From positions 22,407 to 86,406 of the forward strand of contig CAMXYK010000003.1 of assembly GCA_947253155.1 (NCBI GenBank): a DNA stretch of 64,000 bases, given 5' to 3'. The position numbers and the translations under genes are program-made. This stretch comes from an uncultured Bifidobacteriaceae bacterium. Lineage in GTDB: Bacteria; Actinomycetota; Actinomycetes; Actinomycetales; Bifidobacteriaceae. The stretch's first letter is position 1. Every line of letters starts with the position of its first letter. The notes below the pieces were generated by a model that was not told the DNA's origin, made no database searches, and saw nothing but the letters and a program-made list of their open reading frames with translations. This document shows, one piece after another, positions 33,464 through 42,520 of the stretch.

Positions 33464-35989
33464 GACGTGCGAAACTTGGTAATCGAAGAACACAACTTCG
33501 CCTTCGTCTTGAGTCGTATCTAAATCAACAATGCCGGTAATAGCCCAATTATGGTCGCCGTCTGAATCGTCAATAATCTGCCGAACTTTCCACGAATGTT
33601 CACTCTTTTCTAGCGAATCGTCAAGAATAAACAAGTCGCCGCTTCGAGCCTTAGCGTCAATACCAACATACTCGTGCTCGTCGTAGTAATCGTCAAGCAC
33701 ATCATTCCACTCGTGAACGCCGTAACCCCAAGCTTTATCAAGCTCTCCTAAAGCATCCGCATCTTCCAAATCCATAAGTTGCACGCGGCGGAACATTGCG
33801 TTTCGAATAAGCACAATAAGTCCCCTGCGATCTTCAACCACAGACTCGGAAGTTCCAGGAGCCGCCATAGTTACAGCATTAGCTTCAGCATCCGAGCCGC
33901 CTGCACTCTCCCACTCATCAACCAAACTAGAATCAATCGAGCGCACAACAAGACGAAGCCACGAAATAATATCACGCAATTCTTCGTTAAGCATATCCTC
34001 CGGCACAGTGCGCGCAAGCGAACGGTAAGCATCCGAAAGGTAGCGAAGAAGCGTTCCTTCACTTCTAGCAATTCCATAGCGCGAAATATAGCCGGTAAAA
34101 TCGGAAGCAGTTTCTACCATGTCTCGAAGCACAGATTTTGGCTTAATCCAGTAGTCGTTCGCCCACGGCACATCCTTGCGATATTGCGCAAAAGCAGGAG
34201 TTAGCAAATCTTCCAAAGGTTTAGGGTAGCTAACTTCAGCTAAACGCTCCATGCGCTCCTCGTAGTCAACGCCATCGTCCTTCATACCAGCCATTGCAGC
34301 ATCGCGAGCTTTACGCTCTTGCGCGCGAAGAACAGGCTTAGGGTCATCTAAAGTTGCTTCAACCATAGAAATTACGTCAAGTGCATAGCTTTGAGACTCT
34401 GGATCAAGAAGCTCCAAAGCTGCAAGCAAGAATGGCGAAAGCGGCTGATCTAGCGCAAAACCTTCAGGCATTGCAACATCAAGATCATAATCGCAAGAAC
34501 CATCCGCACGCTCTATGCGTTCAATCACTTGAGTGTCAAGAAGCGTTTGGAAAATATCGTTGCAACGCTCAAGCAATTTCTCTTTATCTTGCGGCTTTTG
34601 CGCACTATCTTCAATAAGTTTTTCAACGCGCGCTCTAGCATCCCCACCTTGCGTAACTTCGTTCAAAATCATCGAATGCGTTACAACCATGTGTGGGTTT
34701 AAAGTTTCAGGATTGCTTTCAATAAGCTTTGTAAATGTTGGCTCACCCCACACAACAAAACCTTCTGGAGCCTTCTTACGCTTAACTTTTTTAAGCTTTT
34801 TAGGATCGTTACCAGCTTTTGCAACAGCGCGCGCGTTTTCAATCTCAAACTCTGGAGCTTCAGCTACAACCAAGCCCTCAGTGTCAAAACCCATTCTTCC
34901 TGCGCGGCCTGCAATTTGATGAAACTCGCGAGCGCGAAGCTTACGACTATGGTTTCCGTCAAACTTTGTAAGAGCTGTGAGCACAACGGAGTGAATTGGC
35001 ACGTTAATTCCAACTCCGAGCGTGTCCGTGCCGCAAATAACAGGTAGTAATCCTTGCTGCGCAAGCTGTTCGACGAGTCTGCGGTAGCGTGGAAGCATGC
35101 CAGCGTGATGTACGCCGACACCAGTGCGCAACAGCCTTTGCAAGATCTTGCCGAAGCCGGTAGTGAACTTTGTGCCTTTAATTGCTTGAGCGATTTTGTC
35201 TCGCTGTTCTTTGCTTGAAACTCCCGTGCTTGCGAGCGCTTGCGCGGTTTCGAGTGCTGCGTCTTGCGAAAAGTGAACTACGTAGATTGGTGTTAAACCC
35301 TTGTTAAATAAGAGTTCTACTGTTGCAGCAAGAGGCTTATCCGTGTACTCGTATTCGAGTGGGATTGGACGGGGCGCGTCAGCAATAATGTCAACGCTTC
35401 GTTTTGTTGATTTTTCTAAGCGTTCTGCAATATCTGTTACGTCGCCAAGAGTTGCGCTCATAAGTAAGAATTGCGTGTTTGGAAGTGTAAGTAACGGCAC
35501 TTGCCAAGCCCAGCCGCGCTCTGGGTCGCCGTAGTAGTGAAATTCGTCCATTGCAACGCAATCAACTTCAGCATTTGCGCCTTCACGAAGAGCTTGGTTT
35601 GCTAAGATTTCCGCCGTGCAGCAGATTATTGGAGCATCTGCGTTAATATGCGAGTCGCCTGTAATCATACCGACGTTGTCTCGCCCGAAAATCGCAACTA
35701 AATCGAAGAATTTTTCGGATACGAGCGCTTTGATTGGAGCAGTATAGTAGGAGCGTCTGCCTGTTGCGAGTGCTGCAAAATGCATGCCGAGCGCTACTAA
35801 AGATTTTCCGGAACCTGTTGGAGTGTTTAAAATAACGTGGTCTCCTGCAAGCAAATCCATAATGGATTCTTCTTGATGCGGCCATAAGTCCACATGCTTG
35901 TTATCTTTAACCCAATCAACAAATGCTTGAAAAATCTCGTCTTCAGTAGCATGATGCAAATCAAGAGCTAACTCGCCTAATCCAGCCAT
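33461..35989 (-). CDS. Ski2-like DEAD/DEAH-box RNA helicase with DUF3516-like tail
   Basis: 842 residues. Helicase motifs: Q/I 'LWPHQEESIMDLLAGDHVILNTPTGSGKSLVALG', Ia 'YYTAPIKALVSEKF', II 'VDCVAMDEFHYYGD' (D-E-x-H), III 'LLMSATLGD', V 'VICGTDTLGVGINVPIHSVVLT', VI 'HQIAGRAGRMGFDTEG'. The C-terminal ~330 residues, with 'PLSPFLLAALELLDPESQSYALDVISMVEATLDDP' and 'DVPWANDYWIKPKSVLRDMVE', match the DUF3516 region of actinobacterial Ski2-type helicases. Likely acts in RNA turnover or ribosome processing. It lies 42 bp from cmk-der on the same strand. Confidence 0.9.
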   Translation of the reverse strand: MAGLGELALDLHHATEDEIFQAFVDWVKDNKHVDLWPHQEESIMDLLAGDHVILNTPTGSGKSLVALGMHFAALATGRRSYYTAPIKALVSEKFFDLVAIFGRDNVGMITGDSHINADAPIICCTAEILANQALREGANAEVDCVAMDEFHYYGDPERGWAWQVPLLTLPNTQFLLMSATLGDVTDIAERLEKSTKRSVDIIADAPRPIPLEYEYTDKPLAATVELLFNKGLTPIYVVHFSQDAALETAQALASTGVSSKEQRDKIAQAIKGTKFTTGFGKILQRLLRTGVGVHHAGMLPRYRRLVEQLAQQGLLPVICGTDTLGVGINVPIHSVVLTALTKFDGNHSRKLRAREFHQIAGRAGRMGFDTEGLVVAEAPEFEIENARAVAKAGNDPKKLKKVKRKKAPEGFVVWGEPTFTKLIESNPETLNPHMVVTHSMILNEVTQGGDARARVEKLIEDSAQKPQDKEKLLERCNDIFQTLLDTQVIERIERADGSCDYDLDVAMPEGFALDQPLSPFLLAALELLDPESQSYALDVISMVEATLDDPKPVLRAQERKARDAAMAGMKDDGVDYEERMERLAEVSYPKPLEDLLTPAFAQYRKDVPWANDYWIKPKSVLRDMVETASDFTGYISRYGIARSEGTLLRYLSDAYRSLARTVPEDMLNEELRDIISWLRLVVRSIDSSLVDEWESAGGSDAEANAVTMAAPGTSESVVEDRRGLIVLIRNAMFRRVQLMDLEDADALGELDKAWGYGVHEWNDVLDDYYDEHEYVGIDAKARSGDLFILDDSLEKSEHSWKVRQIIDDSDGDHNWAITGIVDLDTTQDEGEVVFFDYQVSHV

Positions 35990-36002
35990 ATACGCTCCTA
36001 CT

Positions 36003-36040
36003 TAACTTTATTCGCGACTTTATTCGCGACTTTACTTGCG
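36003..36040. repeat. Stop-anchored 12-bp repeat after cmk-der
   Basis: Minus strand units: CGCAAGTAAAGT (spans the stop TAA), CGCGAATAAAGT, CGCGAATAAAGT, then a partial TAAG. Each keeps TAA at the same position. Confidence 0.75.
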
Positions 36041-38224
36041 CTTCTTTTTATCTCGCACTTTTACAGAGATTTGAATAGGAGTTCCCTCGAATCCAAACTC
36101 TTCGCGAAGAGATCGCTCAATAAAGCGACGGTATCCGTGCTCTAAGAATCCAGTTGCGAAAATTACGAAACGCGGAGGCTTAGTAGAAGCTTGAGTTGCG
36201 AACAAAATTCGCGCCTGCTTTCCGCCTCGCAAAGGATGCGGATGAGCAGACTGAATACGTCCTAAGAAAGCGTTGAGCTTGCCTGTAGGAATACGCTTAT
36301 CCCAACTATCTAAAGCTGTTCGCATAGCGCGAGAAAGTCGGTTCGTATGCCAGCCTGTTTTTGCAGAAAGATTCACGCGCTCAGCCCAAGTAACACGCTC
36401 AAACTCAGTCTTCCACAATCTTTCCATGCGCTGCCTGGAGAATTCGTCCATTAAATCCCACTTGTTAAACACAAGTACGATTGCGCGACCAGCGTCAACT
36501 GCTTGGCTCATAACTTTCAAATCCTGCTCTGCAATAGGCTGGGAAGAATCGAAAAGAATCAGCGCAAGTTCCGAACGCTCAATAGCAGCTTGAGTTCGAA
36601 GAGAAGAATAGTATTCAGCACCCGTAAGCTTATGCGGCCTGCGCTTAATACCAGCAGTGTCAATAAAAAGCCAGTCTTCGCCATCAACTCGCACAACTTC
36701 ATCAACAGGGTCACGAGTAGTTCCTGCCAAGTCATTTACAACAGCGCGCTCCTCGTGAGCCAAATGGTTCAAAAGAGAAGATTTACCAACGTTTGGTCTG
36801 CCTACTAAAGCAACTCTACGAAGACCTTCTGGAGTTAAGAATCCTGAAGTTTTATTCGCTTTCTTTAAAGAGTCAAGAGCTGCGTCAAGTAAGTCTCCAA
36901 CGCCTCTGCCGTGCATTGCAGAAATTCCGTAAGGCTCGCCCATGCCAAGCTTCCAAAACTCTGCAGTCAAATATTCGCTTCTAGCGTCGTCAACCTTGTT
37001 CACAGCCAAAGTAATAGGTTTTCCAGCAGCGCGAAGCATTGAAACAATTCGTTCGTCGGTTGCTGTTAAACCAACTTGTCCATCTACTAGGAAAATCACG
37101 GCATCGCTTAAACGCACCGCCACCTGAGCTTGCTGAGCAATAGAAGAATCAATACCTTCAACATCAGCTTCCCAACCGCCAGTATCTACCAGCTTAAAAT
37201 TGGTTCCAGCCCATTCAGCATCGTAGCTTACGCGATCTCTCGTAACGCCCGGAGTGTCTTCTACAACAGCAACTCTGTGACCCAAAATACGGTTTACAAG
37301 CGTTGATTTTCCAACGTTTGGTCTACCAATTACAGCGATTACGCCAACAGCTTTGGAATCTTTTTTCTCGTCCAGTTGTGCAAAATCTCCGCTAAGAAGA
37401 GCGCGATCTTCATCGTCAAGATCGTAGCCTTCAAGATTTGCAGCGTAACGGTCGTACTCATCCTGCTCAATAGCGTCATCAACAATTTCAACAAGCGCGT
37501 CAAGCGTCTGTTCAAAAGTTAAATCTGAATTATCGAGCGTAGTTACGCCGTCTGCAGCAGAGAGGAAACTCGTAACTTTCGCATCTTTAGCGTCGCGAGC
37601 GCGAATATCGTCTTCCTCTAAAGATTCATTATTTTGCAAACCTTCTTTAGAAATCTCCTGCTTGTTTCTGCGAGCTTGACGCACTTCTTCACGCGCAGTA
37701 AGCAGCACTCGAACTTGAGCATTAGGAGCCACAACAGTAGTAATATCGCGGCCTTCCGCAACAATTCCCTCACCTTTAGAGAAAGAATCATCCGCAGATT
37801 CGGCAGAAATATATGCGCGTTGAGCTGCAATAAGCATGCGGCGAACTGCAGGAATTGAAGAAACAGTAGATACGTGAGAAGAAACTTCGCTGGAACGCAA
37901 CTCTTCGCTAATATCCTCACCGTCGACTACTACCACAGGATTTTTTGGATCAACACTAAAAGTTACGTGATCTTCAGTAAACAGAGCGCCAACAGCTTCA
38001 ACAATTTGGTTAAAACGTTCACTATCAGCATCGTTTACAGGCTGACCTTCATCATCTAAAGAAAGCTGAGTGCTTAAGTCGATTCCTTTTTGCATGCACC
38101 ACCATGCAGCCGCACGATACATTGCACCCGTATCAAGATACGCAAAACCGTAGTATTGTGCTAAAGCGCGAGAAGTAGAAGACTTGCCTACTCCTGCTGG
38201 TCCATCAATTGCTACACAAATCAC
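36032..38224 (-). CDS. cmk-der: Bifunctional cytidylate kinase / ribosome-assembly GTPase Der
   Basis: 730 residues, two normally separate proteins in one chain. Residues 1-235: CMP kinase ('AIDGPAGVGKSSTSRALAQ' P-loop, 'YLDTGAMYRAA', 'IVAEGRDITTVV', 'VRQARRNKQE'). Residues ~235-290 are an acidic linker. Residues ~290-730: Der/EngA with two G domains: 'IGRPNVGKSTLVNR' ... 'DTPGVTRD' ... 'DTGGWEAD' ... 'NKVD', and 'VGRPNVGKSSLLNHLAHEE' ... 'DTAGIKRR' ... 'FNKWD', then the C-terminal KH-like domain. Cmk makes CDP; Der helps 50S assembly. The fusion is known in bifidobacteria and some other actinobacteria. The gene overlaps the pseudouridine synthase gene by 4 bp, so translation is coupled. Confidence 0.96.
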   Translation of the reverse strand: MICVAIDGPAGVGKSSTSRALAQYYGFAYLDTGAMYRAAAWWCMQKGIDLSTQLSLDDEGQPVNDADSERFNQIVEAVGALFTEDHVTFSVDPKNPVVVVDGEDISEELRSSEVSSHVSTVSSIPAVRRMLIAAQRAYISAESADDSFSKGEGIVAEGRDITTVVAPNAQVRVLLTAREEVRQARRNKQEISKEGLQNNESLEEDDIRARDAKDAKVTSFLSAADGVTTLDNSDLTFEQTLDALVEIVDDAIEQDEYDRYAANLEGYDLDDEDRALLSGDFAQLDEKKDSKAVGVIAVIGRPNVGKSTLVNRILGHRVAVVEDTPGVTRDRVSYDAEWAGTNFKLVDTGGWEADVEGIDSSIAQQAQVAVRLSDAVIFLVDGQVGLTATDERIVSMLRAAGKPITLAVNKVDDARSEYLTAEFWKLGMGEPYGISAMHGRGVGDLLDAALDSLKKANKTSGFLTPEGLRRVALVGRPNVGKSSLLNHLAHEERAVVNDLAGTTRDPVDEVVRVDGEDWLFIDTAGIKRRPHKLTGAEYYSSLRTQAAIERSELALILFDSSQPIAEQDLKVMSQAVDAGRAIVLVFNKWDLMDEFSRQRMERLWKTEFERVTWAERVNLSAKTGWHTNRLSRAMRTALDSWDKRIPTGKLNAFLGRIQSAHPHPLRGGKQARILFATQASTKPPRFVIFATGFLEHGYRRFIERSLREEFGFEGTPIQISVKVRDKKKRK

Positions 38225-38994
38225 AGGCCAACCTCCTTAGAAAGCGAGCGCACTTCTGTTTGAGAAAGAACACGGTAAGATCCAGCTTTTAAGTCCCCTA
38301 ATTTAATAGGGCCGATTTGCGTGCGAACTAGTCGCTTTACCGGGTATCCTACAGCACCAAAAATTCGGCGAACAATACGATTTTTACCAGAGTGCAAAAC
38401 GACTTTTACCATAGTCGTGTCGTGATTTTGGTCGATTATTGCGCAACGGTCGAGCTTAATCCAACCGTCTTCAAGATTTACGCCTTGAGAAACCAAGCGG
38501 CGGCAAACCATGCCGTTGATTTTCCCTTCAACTGTTGCAATATAGGTTTTTTCAACCTCATACTTTGGGTGCATCACATGCTGGCTTAGCTCACCATCGT
38601 TGGTCATTAAAATAAGACCTTCTGAATCGTAATCCAAGCGTCCCATGTGGAAGATTCTCTCGTACTTGTCGCCCACAATGTCTCGCAAAGTGAATCGACC
38701 TTTTGGATCATCCATTGCGCTTAACACTCGCTTAGGCTTGTGCAATGCGAGAGTTACGAGCTTTGTATTGAACTTTACGCGAGATCCGTCAACGCGCACT
38801 TTTTGACGTTTTGGATCTACTCTAGTGCCAAGTGTTGTAACCAATTCGTCGTCTACTTCAACACGCCCGTCAAGAATAATTTCCTCACATTTGCGTCTTG
38901 AACCAAATCCCGCTTCCGCAAGTAGCTTCTGCAGTCGAATGGCGTTGTTGTCATCTGAATGCGCCTGATTGGCGCGGGAATATGCGTTTGGCAT
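38221..38994 (-). CDS. rluB: RsuA/RluB-family pseudouridine synthase
   Basis: 257 residues. N-terminal S4 RNA-binding domain 'IRLQKLLAEAGFGSRRKCEEIILDGRVEVDDELVTTLGTRVDP' and catalytic domain 'HMGRLDYDSEGLILMTNDGELSQHVMHPKYEVEKTY' containing the G-R-L-D-Y-D-S-E-G-L motif with the catalytic Asp; the end 'GKNRIVRRIFGAVGYPVKRLVRTQIGPIKLGDLKAG' is typical of RluB. It probably modifies 23S rRNA helix 89, though RsuA (16S) cannot be excluded from sequence. Its stop overlaps cmk-der by 4 bp. In many actinobacteria scpA-scpB lie upstream; here a ~250-bp region and the divergent aquaporin gene do. Confidence 0.92.
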   Translation of the reverse strand: MPNAYSRANQAHSDDNNAIRLQKLLAEAGFGSRRKCEEIILDGRVEVDDELVTTLGTRVDPKRQKVRVDGSRVKFNTKLVTLALHKPKRVLSAMDDPKGRFTLRDIVGDKYERIFHMGRLDYDSEGLILMTNDGELSQHVMHPKYEVEKTYIATVEGKINGMVCRRLVSQGVNLEDGWIKLDRCAIIDQNHDTTMVKVVLHSGKNRIVRRIFGAVGYPVKRLVRTQIGPIKLGDLKAGSYRVLSQTEVRSLSKEVGL

Positions 38995-39151
38995 CGTTCT
39001 CCCAACGTGACCTCATGAATTGCAAGCGATTATTTGCTCAAAATTTACAAATTAAGCGGTCTAAATGCAAGCAATTCTATATTTATAAACTTGTATATTT
39101 TGTGGTTATTTATGCAAATTGTAACAAATTAGAAAAATACCACGTTTTTCT

Positions 39152-39172
39152 ATGCTACCGTATGGCATAGCC
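39152..39172. promoter_or_regulatory. Near-palindrome upstream of the aquaporin gene
   Basis: CTATGC and GCATAG flank an 8-9-nt centre around 39152-39172, ~70 bp before the aquaporin ATG. Could be a repressor site or a small hairpin. No known consensus was matched. Confidence 0.3.
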
Positions 39173-39242
39173 GTGTTACTATAACATAGGTTTTATTATG
39201 TTGCAATAACTAGATGCAACACGAACTATAGTAAGGAATGTT

Positions 39243-40211
39243 ATGACTCAAGTACCAGAAAACTCTTCTGTGCAATCAAAATCTCAATCTCCACTTGTTA
39301 TTCGAGTTGCTACAGAGTTTATTGCAACTTTGTTTGCTATGTTTGCTATTTATACTTTTTATTCGCTGGCAACAGCAATGTATGGCATTAATATTTTGAT
39401 GATTGCCATCGGCACAGGAGTTGCTTATGCTGCTGCAACAATTATTGCAGCTAGAATCTCTGGAGGTCATCTTAATCCTGCTGTAACTGTTGCTTCTATG
39501 CTTACAGGACGCACTTCATATCTTGCAGGTTTCTGCTACATTGTTGCTCAAGTTCTTGGCGCAATTGCAGCTGCAGGCTTGTTCGTTTTTATTTTGCCGC
39601 AAACGCAAATAGTTAAGGATACTAACTGGTTTGCTCCAGTAGTAAACGGTTTTGAAAATGGTTCTATTTCCGCAAGCCAGTTGAAAAGTGTGAATGCTTC
39701 CTTCGGTATTATTACTGCTTTTGTTGTTGAAGTTATTGCAGCAGCACTTGTAATCGCTACTTCAATTAGTCAAACCAAGGATAATGGCAAAACTCGTAGC
39801 AATTACGCAGTTAACATGGGTCTTTCATATGCTGCAGGAACCTTTATGACTTATCAAATTACGGGAGCTGGCTTAAATCCTGCAAGATCCACTGGTATTG
39901 CTGTTTTTACGATTACGCGCGATTTGGAAGTTAAGCCATATACGCAATTGTGGGCTTTCTGGATTGCTCCAATTTTTGCGGCAGCACTTGTTGGTTTTGT
40001 TACTTTGCTTACTAAATTACTTACAGCTTCTGCGAATATTGATAATAACAAATCAGGTTACGCTCATGCAAAAAACGCTAATCAAGCTCCAGTAGCAATT
40101 CAAAATTATGATGAAAATTCAGCTAATTTTGGATTTAGTGAAGCAAATAGTATTAACAACATGCAGAGCGATGCTACTAACTTGAGCAATTTCCAAGAAA
40201 ATTATAAATAG
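39243..40211 (+). CDS. MIP-family channel (aquaporin/glycerol facilitator)
   Basis: 322 residues, six membrane helices. Both half-helix NPA motifs are present: 'SGGHLNPAVTVASML' and 'GAGLNPARSTGIAVF'. The Arg after the second NPA (N-P-A-R) is the selectivity-filter residue. The first motif is in 'NPAVT', as in water-selective AqpZ; water versus glycerol cannot be settled without the other filter residues. Residues ~260-322 are a polar, Asn-rich cytoplasmic tail absent from most aquaporins. Start ATG at 39243 follows TAAGGAATGTT. Divergent from the pseudouridine synthase. The 3' end is followed by a long AAATAGTA repeat tract. Confidence 0.93.
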   Translation: MTQVPENSSVQSKSQSPLVIRVATEFIATLFAMFAIYTFYSLATAMYGINILMIAIGTGVAYAAATIIAARISGGHLNPAVTVASMLTGRTSYLAGFCYIVAQVLGAIAAAGLFVFILPQTQIVKDTNWFAPVVNGFENGSISASQLKSVNASFGIITAFVVEVIAAALVIATSISQTKDNGKTRSNYAVNMGLSYAAGTFMTYQITGAGLNPARSTGIAVFTITRDLEVKPYTQLWAFWIAPIFAAALVGFVTLLTKLLTASANIDNNKSGYAHAKNANQAPVAIQNYDENSANFGFSEANSINNMQSDATNLSNFQENYK

Positions 40212-40292
40212 TAGTAAAAATAGTAAAAATAGTAAAAAAAATAGTAATAAATGTAGCAAACAGTTGCAATAAAAGTAGTAAAAGTAATAAAT
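40203..40292. repeat. Stop-anchored AAATAGTA repeat tract after the aquaporin gene
   Basis: AAATAG (last codon and stop) is followed by about eight degenerate copies of 'aaaatagta/aaagtaata' over 80 bp, each with TAG or TAA. Confidence 0.65.
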
Positions 40293-40314
40293 GCAATTGT
40301 TTGCTACATTTCTT

Positions 40315-40632
40315 TTACAACAAAAATGCGATTGAAGCGTACGTTACAAGTAATCCAATGCCAAGAGCGATGCTTATAAAAGCGTCAAAACTCACAGAAC
40401 GAACCTTCCATAAACTATTCTTACGCATTATTAACCGCATAATTCCAAGCAATATGGCCGTCGCAGCAATAACAACTGTGGCGGCCATTGCGTATCCAAT
40501 AAAAGCTAGTATTGCGCTTATTGCAACAATAATTGCCACAATCCACTCAGTGTAAGGCTTTCCTTCAGTTTTTTCCGACACGTACGGATGCTCTGTTTTA
40601 CTGCTATTAGCTTGCTGATTGCTATCTGTCAT
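40315..40632 (-). CDS. Small membrane protein, DUF3017-like
   Basis: 105 residues: a ~35-residue polar N-terminus, then three membrane helices ('WIVAIIVAISAILAFIGYAM', 'VVIAATAILLGIMRLI', 'FISIALGIGLLVTYASIAFLL'). The last helix and preceding 'RSVSFDAF' resemble the actinobacterial DUF3017 family. Function unknown. The ATG at 40632 (MTDSNQQ) has no ribosome binding site, but TATTAT lies 6 bp before it, so the mRNA is probably leaderless. A reading starting 8 codons earlier is possible but would include that -10 element. Confidence 0.65.
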   Translation of the reverse strand: MTDSNQQANSSKTEHPYVSEKTEGKPYTEWIVAIIVAISAILAFIGYAMAATVVIAATAILLGIMRLIMRKNSLWKVRSVSFDAFISIALGIGLLVTYASIAFLL

Positions 40633-40707
40633 ACTTGTATAATACATAACTCGCAATAATAAATCACAAGTTGTTTTATACAGTTTTACATAGTTTTATA
40701 CAAAACG

Positions 40708-40750
40708 TAAAAATGCAGCGCCTGAAGTTATCAAACGCTGCATTTTTTAG
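40708..40750. terminator. Bidirectional terminator between purH and the DUF3017-like gene
   Basis: AAAAATGCAGCG and CGCTGCATTTTT form a 12-bp stem around a ~15-nt loop, with A-run and T-run on the two sides. On the minus strand it lies ~60 bp after the purH stop. Confidence 0.9.
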
Positions 40751-40761
40751 AATATTGATTT

Positions 40762-40815
40762 ACTTATTTTACTTATTTCGCAAATTTACAAATTTACGAA
40801 TTTACGCAGATTTAG
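40762..40815. repeat. Stop-anchored GTAAATT repeat after purH
   Basis: Minus strand from the stop: TAAATCTGCGTAAATTCGTAA, then ATTTGTAAATTTGCGAAATAAG and further AAATAAGTAA copies. GTAAATT recurs at least three times within 45 bp. Confidence 0.55.
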
Positions 40816-42485
40816 TGGAAGAAGTGGCGAGTGCCGGTTACGTACATTGTTACGCCGGCTTTACGCGCAGCTTCGAACACTTCCTCGTCGCGAATAGAGC
40901 CGCCTGGCTGAACAATTGCGCTAACGCCCGCTTCAATAAGAATCTGAGGACCGTCAGCGAATGGGAAGAACGCGTCCGAAGCTGCAACAGCTCCCTTAGC
41001 ACGCTCAACGCCATCTGCCAAAGTGTTAGCGCGTTCAACAGCCAAATGGCAAGAATCCACGCGATTTACCTGACCCATGCCAATGCCAACAGTAGCATTA
41101 TTATGCGCAAGCAAAATAGCGTTAGATTTTACGCAACGAAGCGAACGCCATGCGAATTGCAAATCGCGTAACGTGTTATCATCAGCAGGATCCCCGGAAA
41201 CAAGAGTCCAATTTTCAGGATTGTCACCAAAAGCGTCAATCTTATCTGCCGACTGCACTAATGCACCACCGTCAATAGGATGCACTTGCAAGTCCAAAAC
41301 TGGCGGATTTGCAACCTTCAAAATACGCAGATTCTTCTTCTTTGTGCGAAGCAATTCCAAAGCTTCAGGCTCATAGTCTGGAGCAACAATAACTTCGGTG
41401 AAAATTGGGCGCACACTTTCTGCCATTTCCAAAGTCACTGTAGTGTTTGCAGCAATCACGCCACCGTAAGCACTTACAGGATCGCAAGCGTGAGCCTTTT
41501 TATGAGCTTCTGCAGCAGTAGCTCCAATTGCCAAACCGCATGGATTATTATGCTTGCAAACAGCAACAGCAATTTGCGGAGCAAAATCCCAAACTGCACG
41601 CCAAGCAGCATCCGCATCCACATAATTGTTGTAGCTCATTGGCTTTCCGCCAAGAAGCTCAGCTTGAGCGAGTCCACCCTTGTGCAATGGGTCAACGTAC
41701 AATCCGGCCTGCTGATGAGGATTTTCGCCATAGCGAAGTTCATGCTCCAAATGCCAAGTGCGCGTATATTCTGCCGGAAGCAACACAGCTTCAGCTTTTT
41801 CAGACTCGTTTTCAACATCTTTTGCGTTAAGGCTTTCTGGCTTTGGCCACGCTTTTTGAGTCCACTGAGAGATTGCAGCATCATAAGAAGCAGTGTGCTC
41901 GAATGCTTTAGCAGCAAGATATTCGCGCTCTTCTAAGCTAAATCCTTCACCGGAAGAAACACGGTCTGCAAGAAGCTGATAGTCTGCAGGATCTGTAATA
42001 ACAGCAACAGACTTATGATTTTTTGCAGCAGCTCTAATCATAGAAGGTCCGCCAATATCAATTTTCTCAATAATGGCGTCACTATCAGCACCACTCATAA
42101 CCGTGTCAACAAATGGGTACAAATTAACAACCACAGCATCGAACGGCTTTATATTAAGGTTTTCAAGCTGATTTACATGATCAGCATTATTCATATCTGC
42201 CAAAATTCCTGCATGAATATGCGGATCTAAAGTTTTTACTCTACCATCAAGGCTTTCTGGGAATCCAGTAACCGTAGAAACTTCAGTAACATTAACACCA
42301 AGCTCGGCTAATTTAGAAGCAGTAGAACCAGTTGACACTACTTCAGTACCAGCTTTAATAAACGCGTTTGCTAGTATTTCAAGTCCTTCTTTATGAAAAA
42401 CTGAAACTAGCACACGGCGAATTGACCTTTCCCCTGTGGTTATCAGCACATTTGCGTTTAATTCTTTGCTCTGTGTCTGTTGCAC
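40812..42485 (-). CDS. purH: Bifunctional AICAR formyltransferase / IMP cyclohydrolase
   Basis: 557 residues. Last two steps of IMP synthesis. N-terminal MGS-like IMP cyclohydrolase domain 'RRVLVSVFHKEGLEILANAFIKAGTEVVSTGSTASKLAELGVNVTEVSTVTGFPESLDGRVKTLDPHIHAGIL' and C-terminal AICAR transformylase with 'ELRYGENPHQQAGLYV', 'VCKHNNPCGLAIG' (Lys-His pair), 'DPVSAYGGVIAAN' and 'FPFADGPQILIEAGVSAIVQPGGSIRDEEV', all PurH signatures. Length is slightly above the usual ~520-530. Start MQQTQSKELNANV. It follows the DUF6350-like gene by 35 bp, likely in one operon. Confidence 0.96.
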   Translation of the reverse strand: MQQTQSKELNANVLITTGERSIRRVLVSVFHKEGLEILANAFIKAGTEVVSTGSTASKLAELGVNVTEVSTVTGFPESLDGRVKTLDPHIHAGILADMNNADHVNQLENLNIKPFDAVVVNLYPFVDTVMSGADSDAIIEKIDIGGPSMIRAAAKNHKSVAVITDPADYQLLADRVSSGEGFSLEEREYLAAKAFEHTASYDAAISQWTQKAWPKPESLNAKDVENESEKAEAVLLPAEYTRTWHLEHELRYGENPHQQAGLYVDPLHKGGLAQAELLGGKPMSYNNYVDADAAWRAVWDFAPQIAVAVCKHNNPCGLAIGATAAEAHKKAHACDPVSAYGGVIAANTTVTLEMAESVRPIFTEVIVAPDYEPEALELLRTKKKNLRILKVANPPVLDLQVHPIDGGALVQSADKIDAFGDNPENWTLVSGDPADDNTLRDLQFAWRSLRCVKSNAILLAHNNATVGIGMGQVNRVDSCHLAVERANTLADGVERAKGAVAASDAFFPFADGPQILIEAGVSAIVQPGGSIRDEEVFEAARKAGVTMYVTGTRHFFH

Positions 42486-42520
42486 GGTGGTCGTCCTTCC
42501 TTAAAATAGTGGTGAGGAAT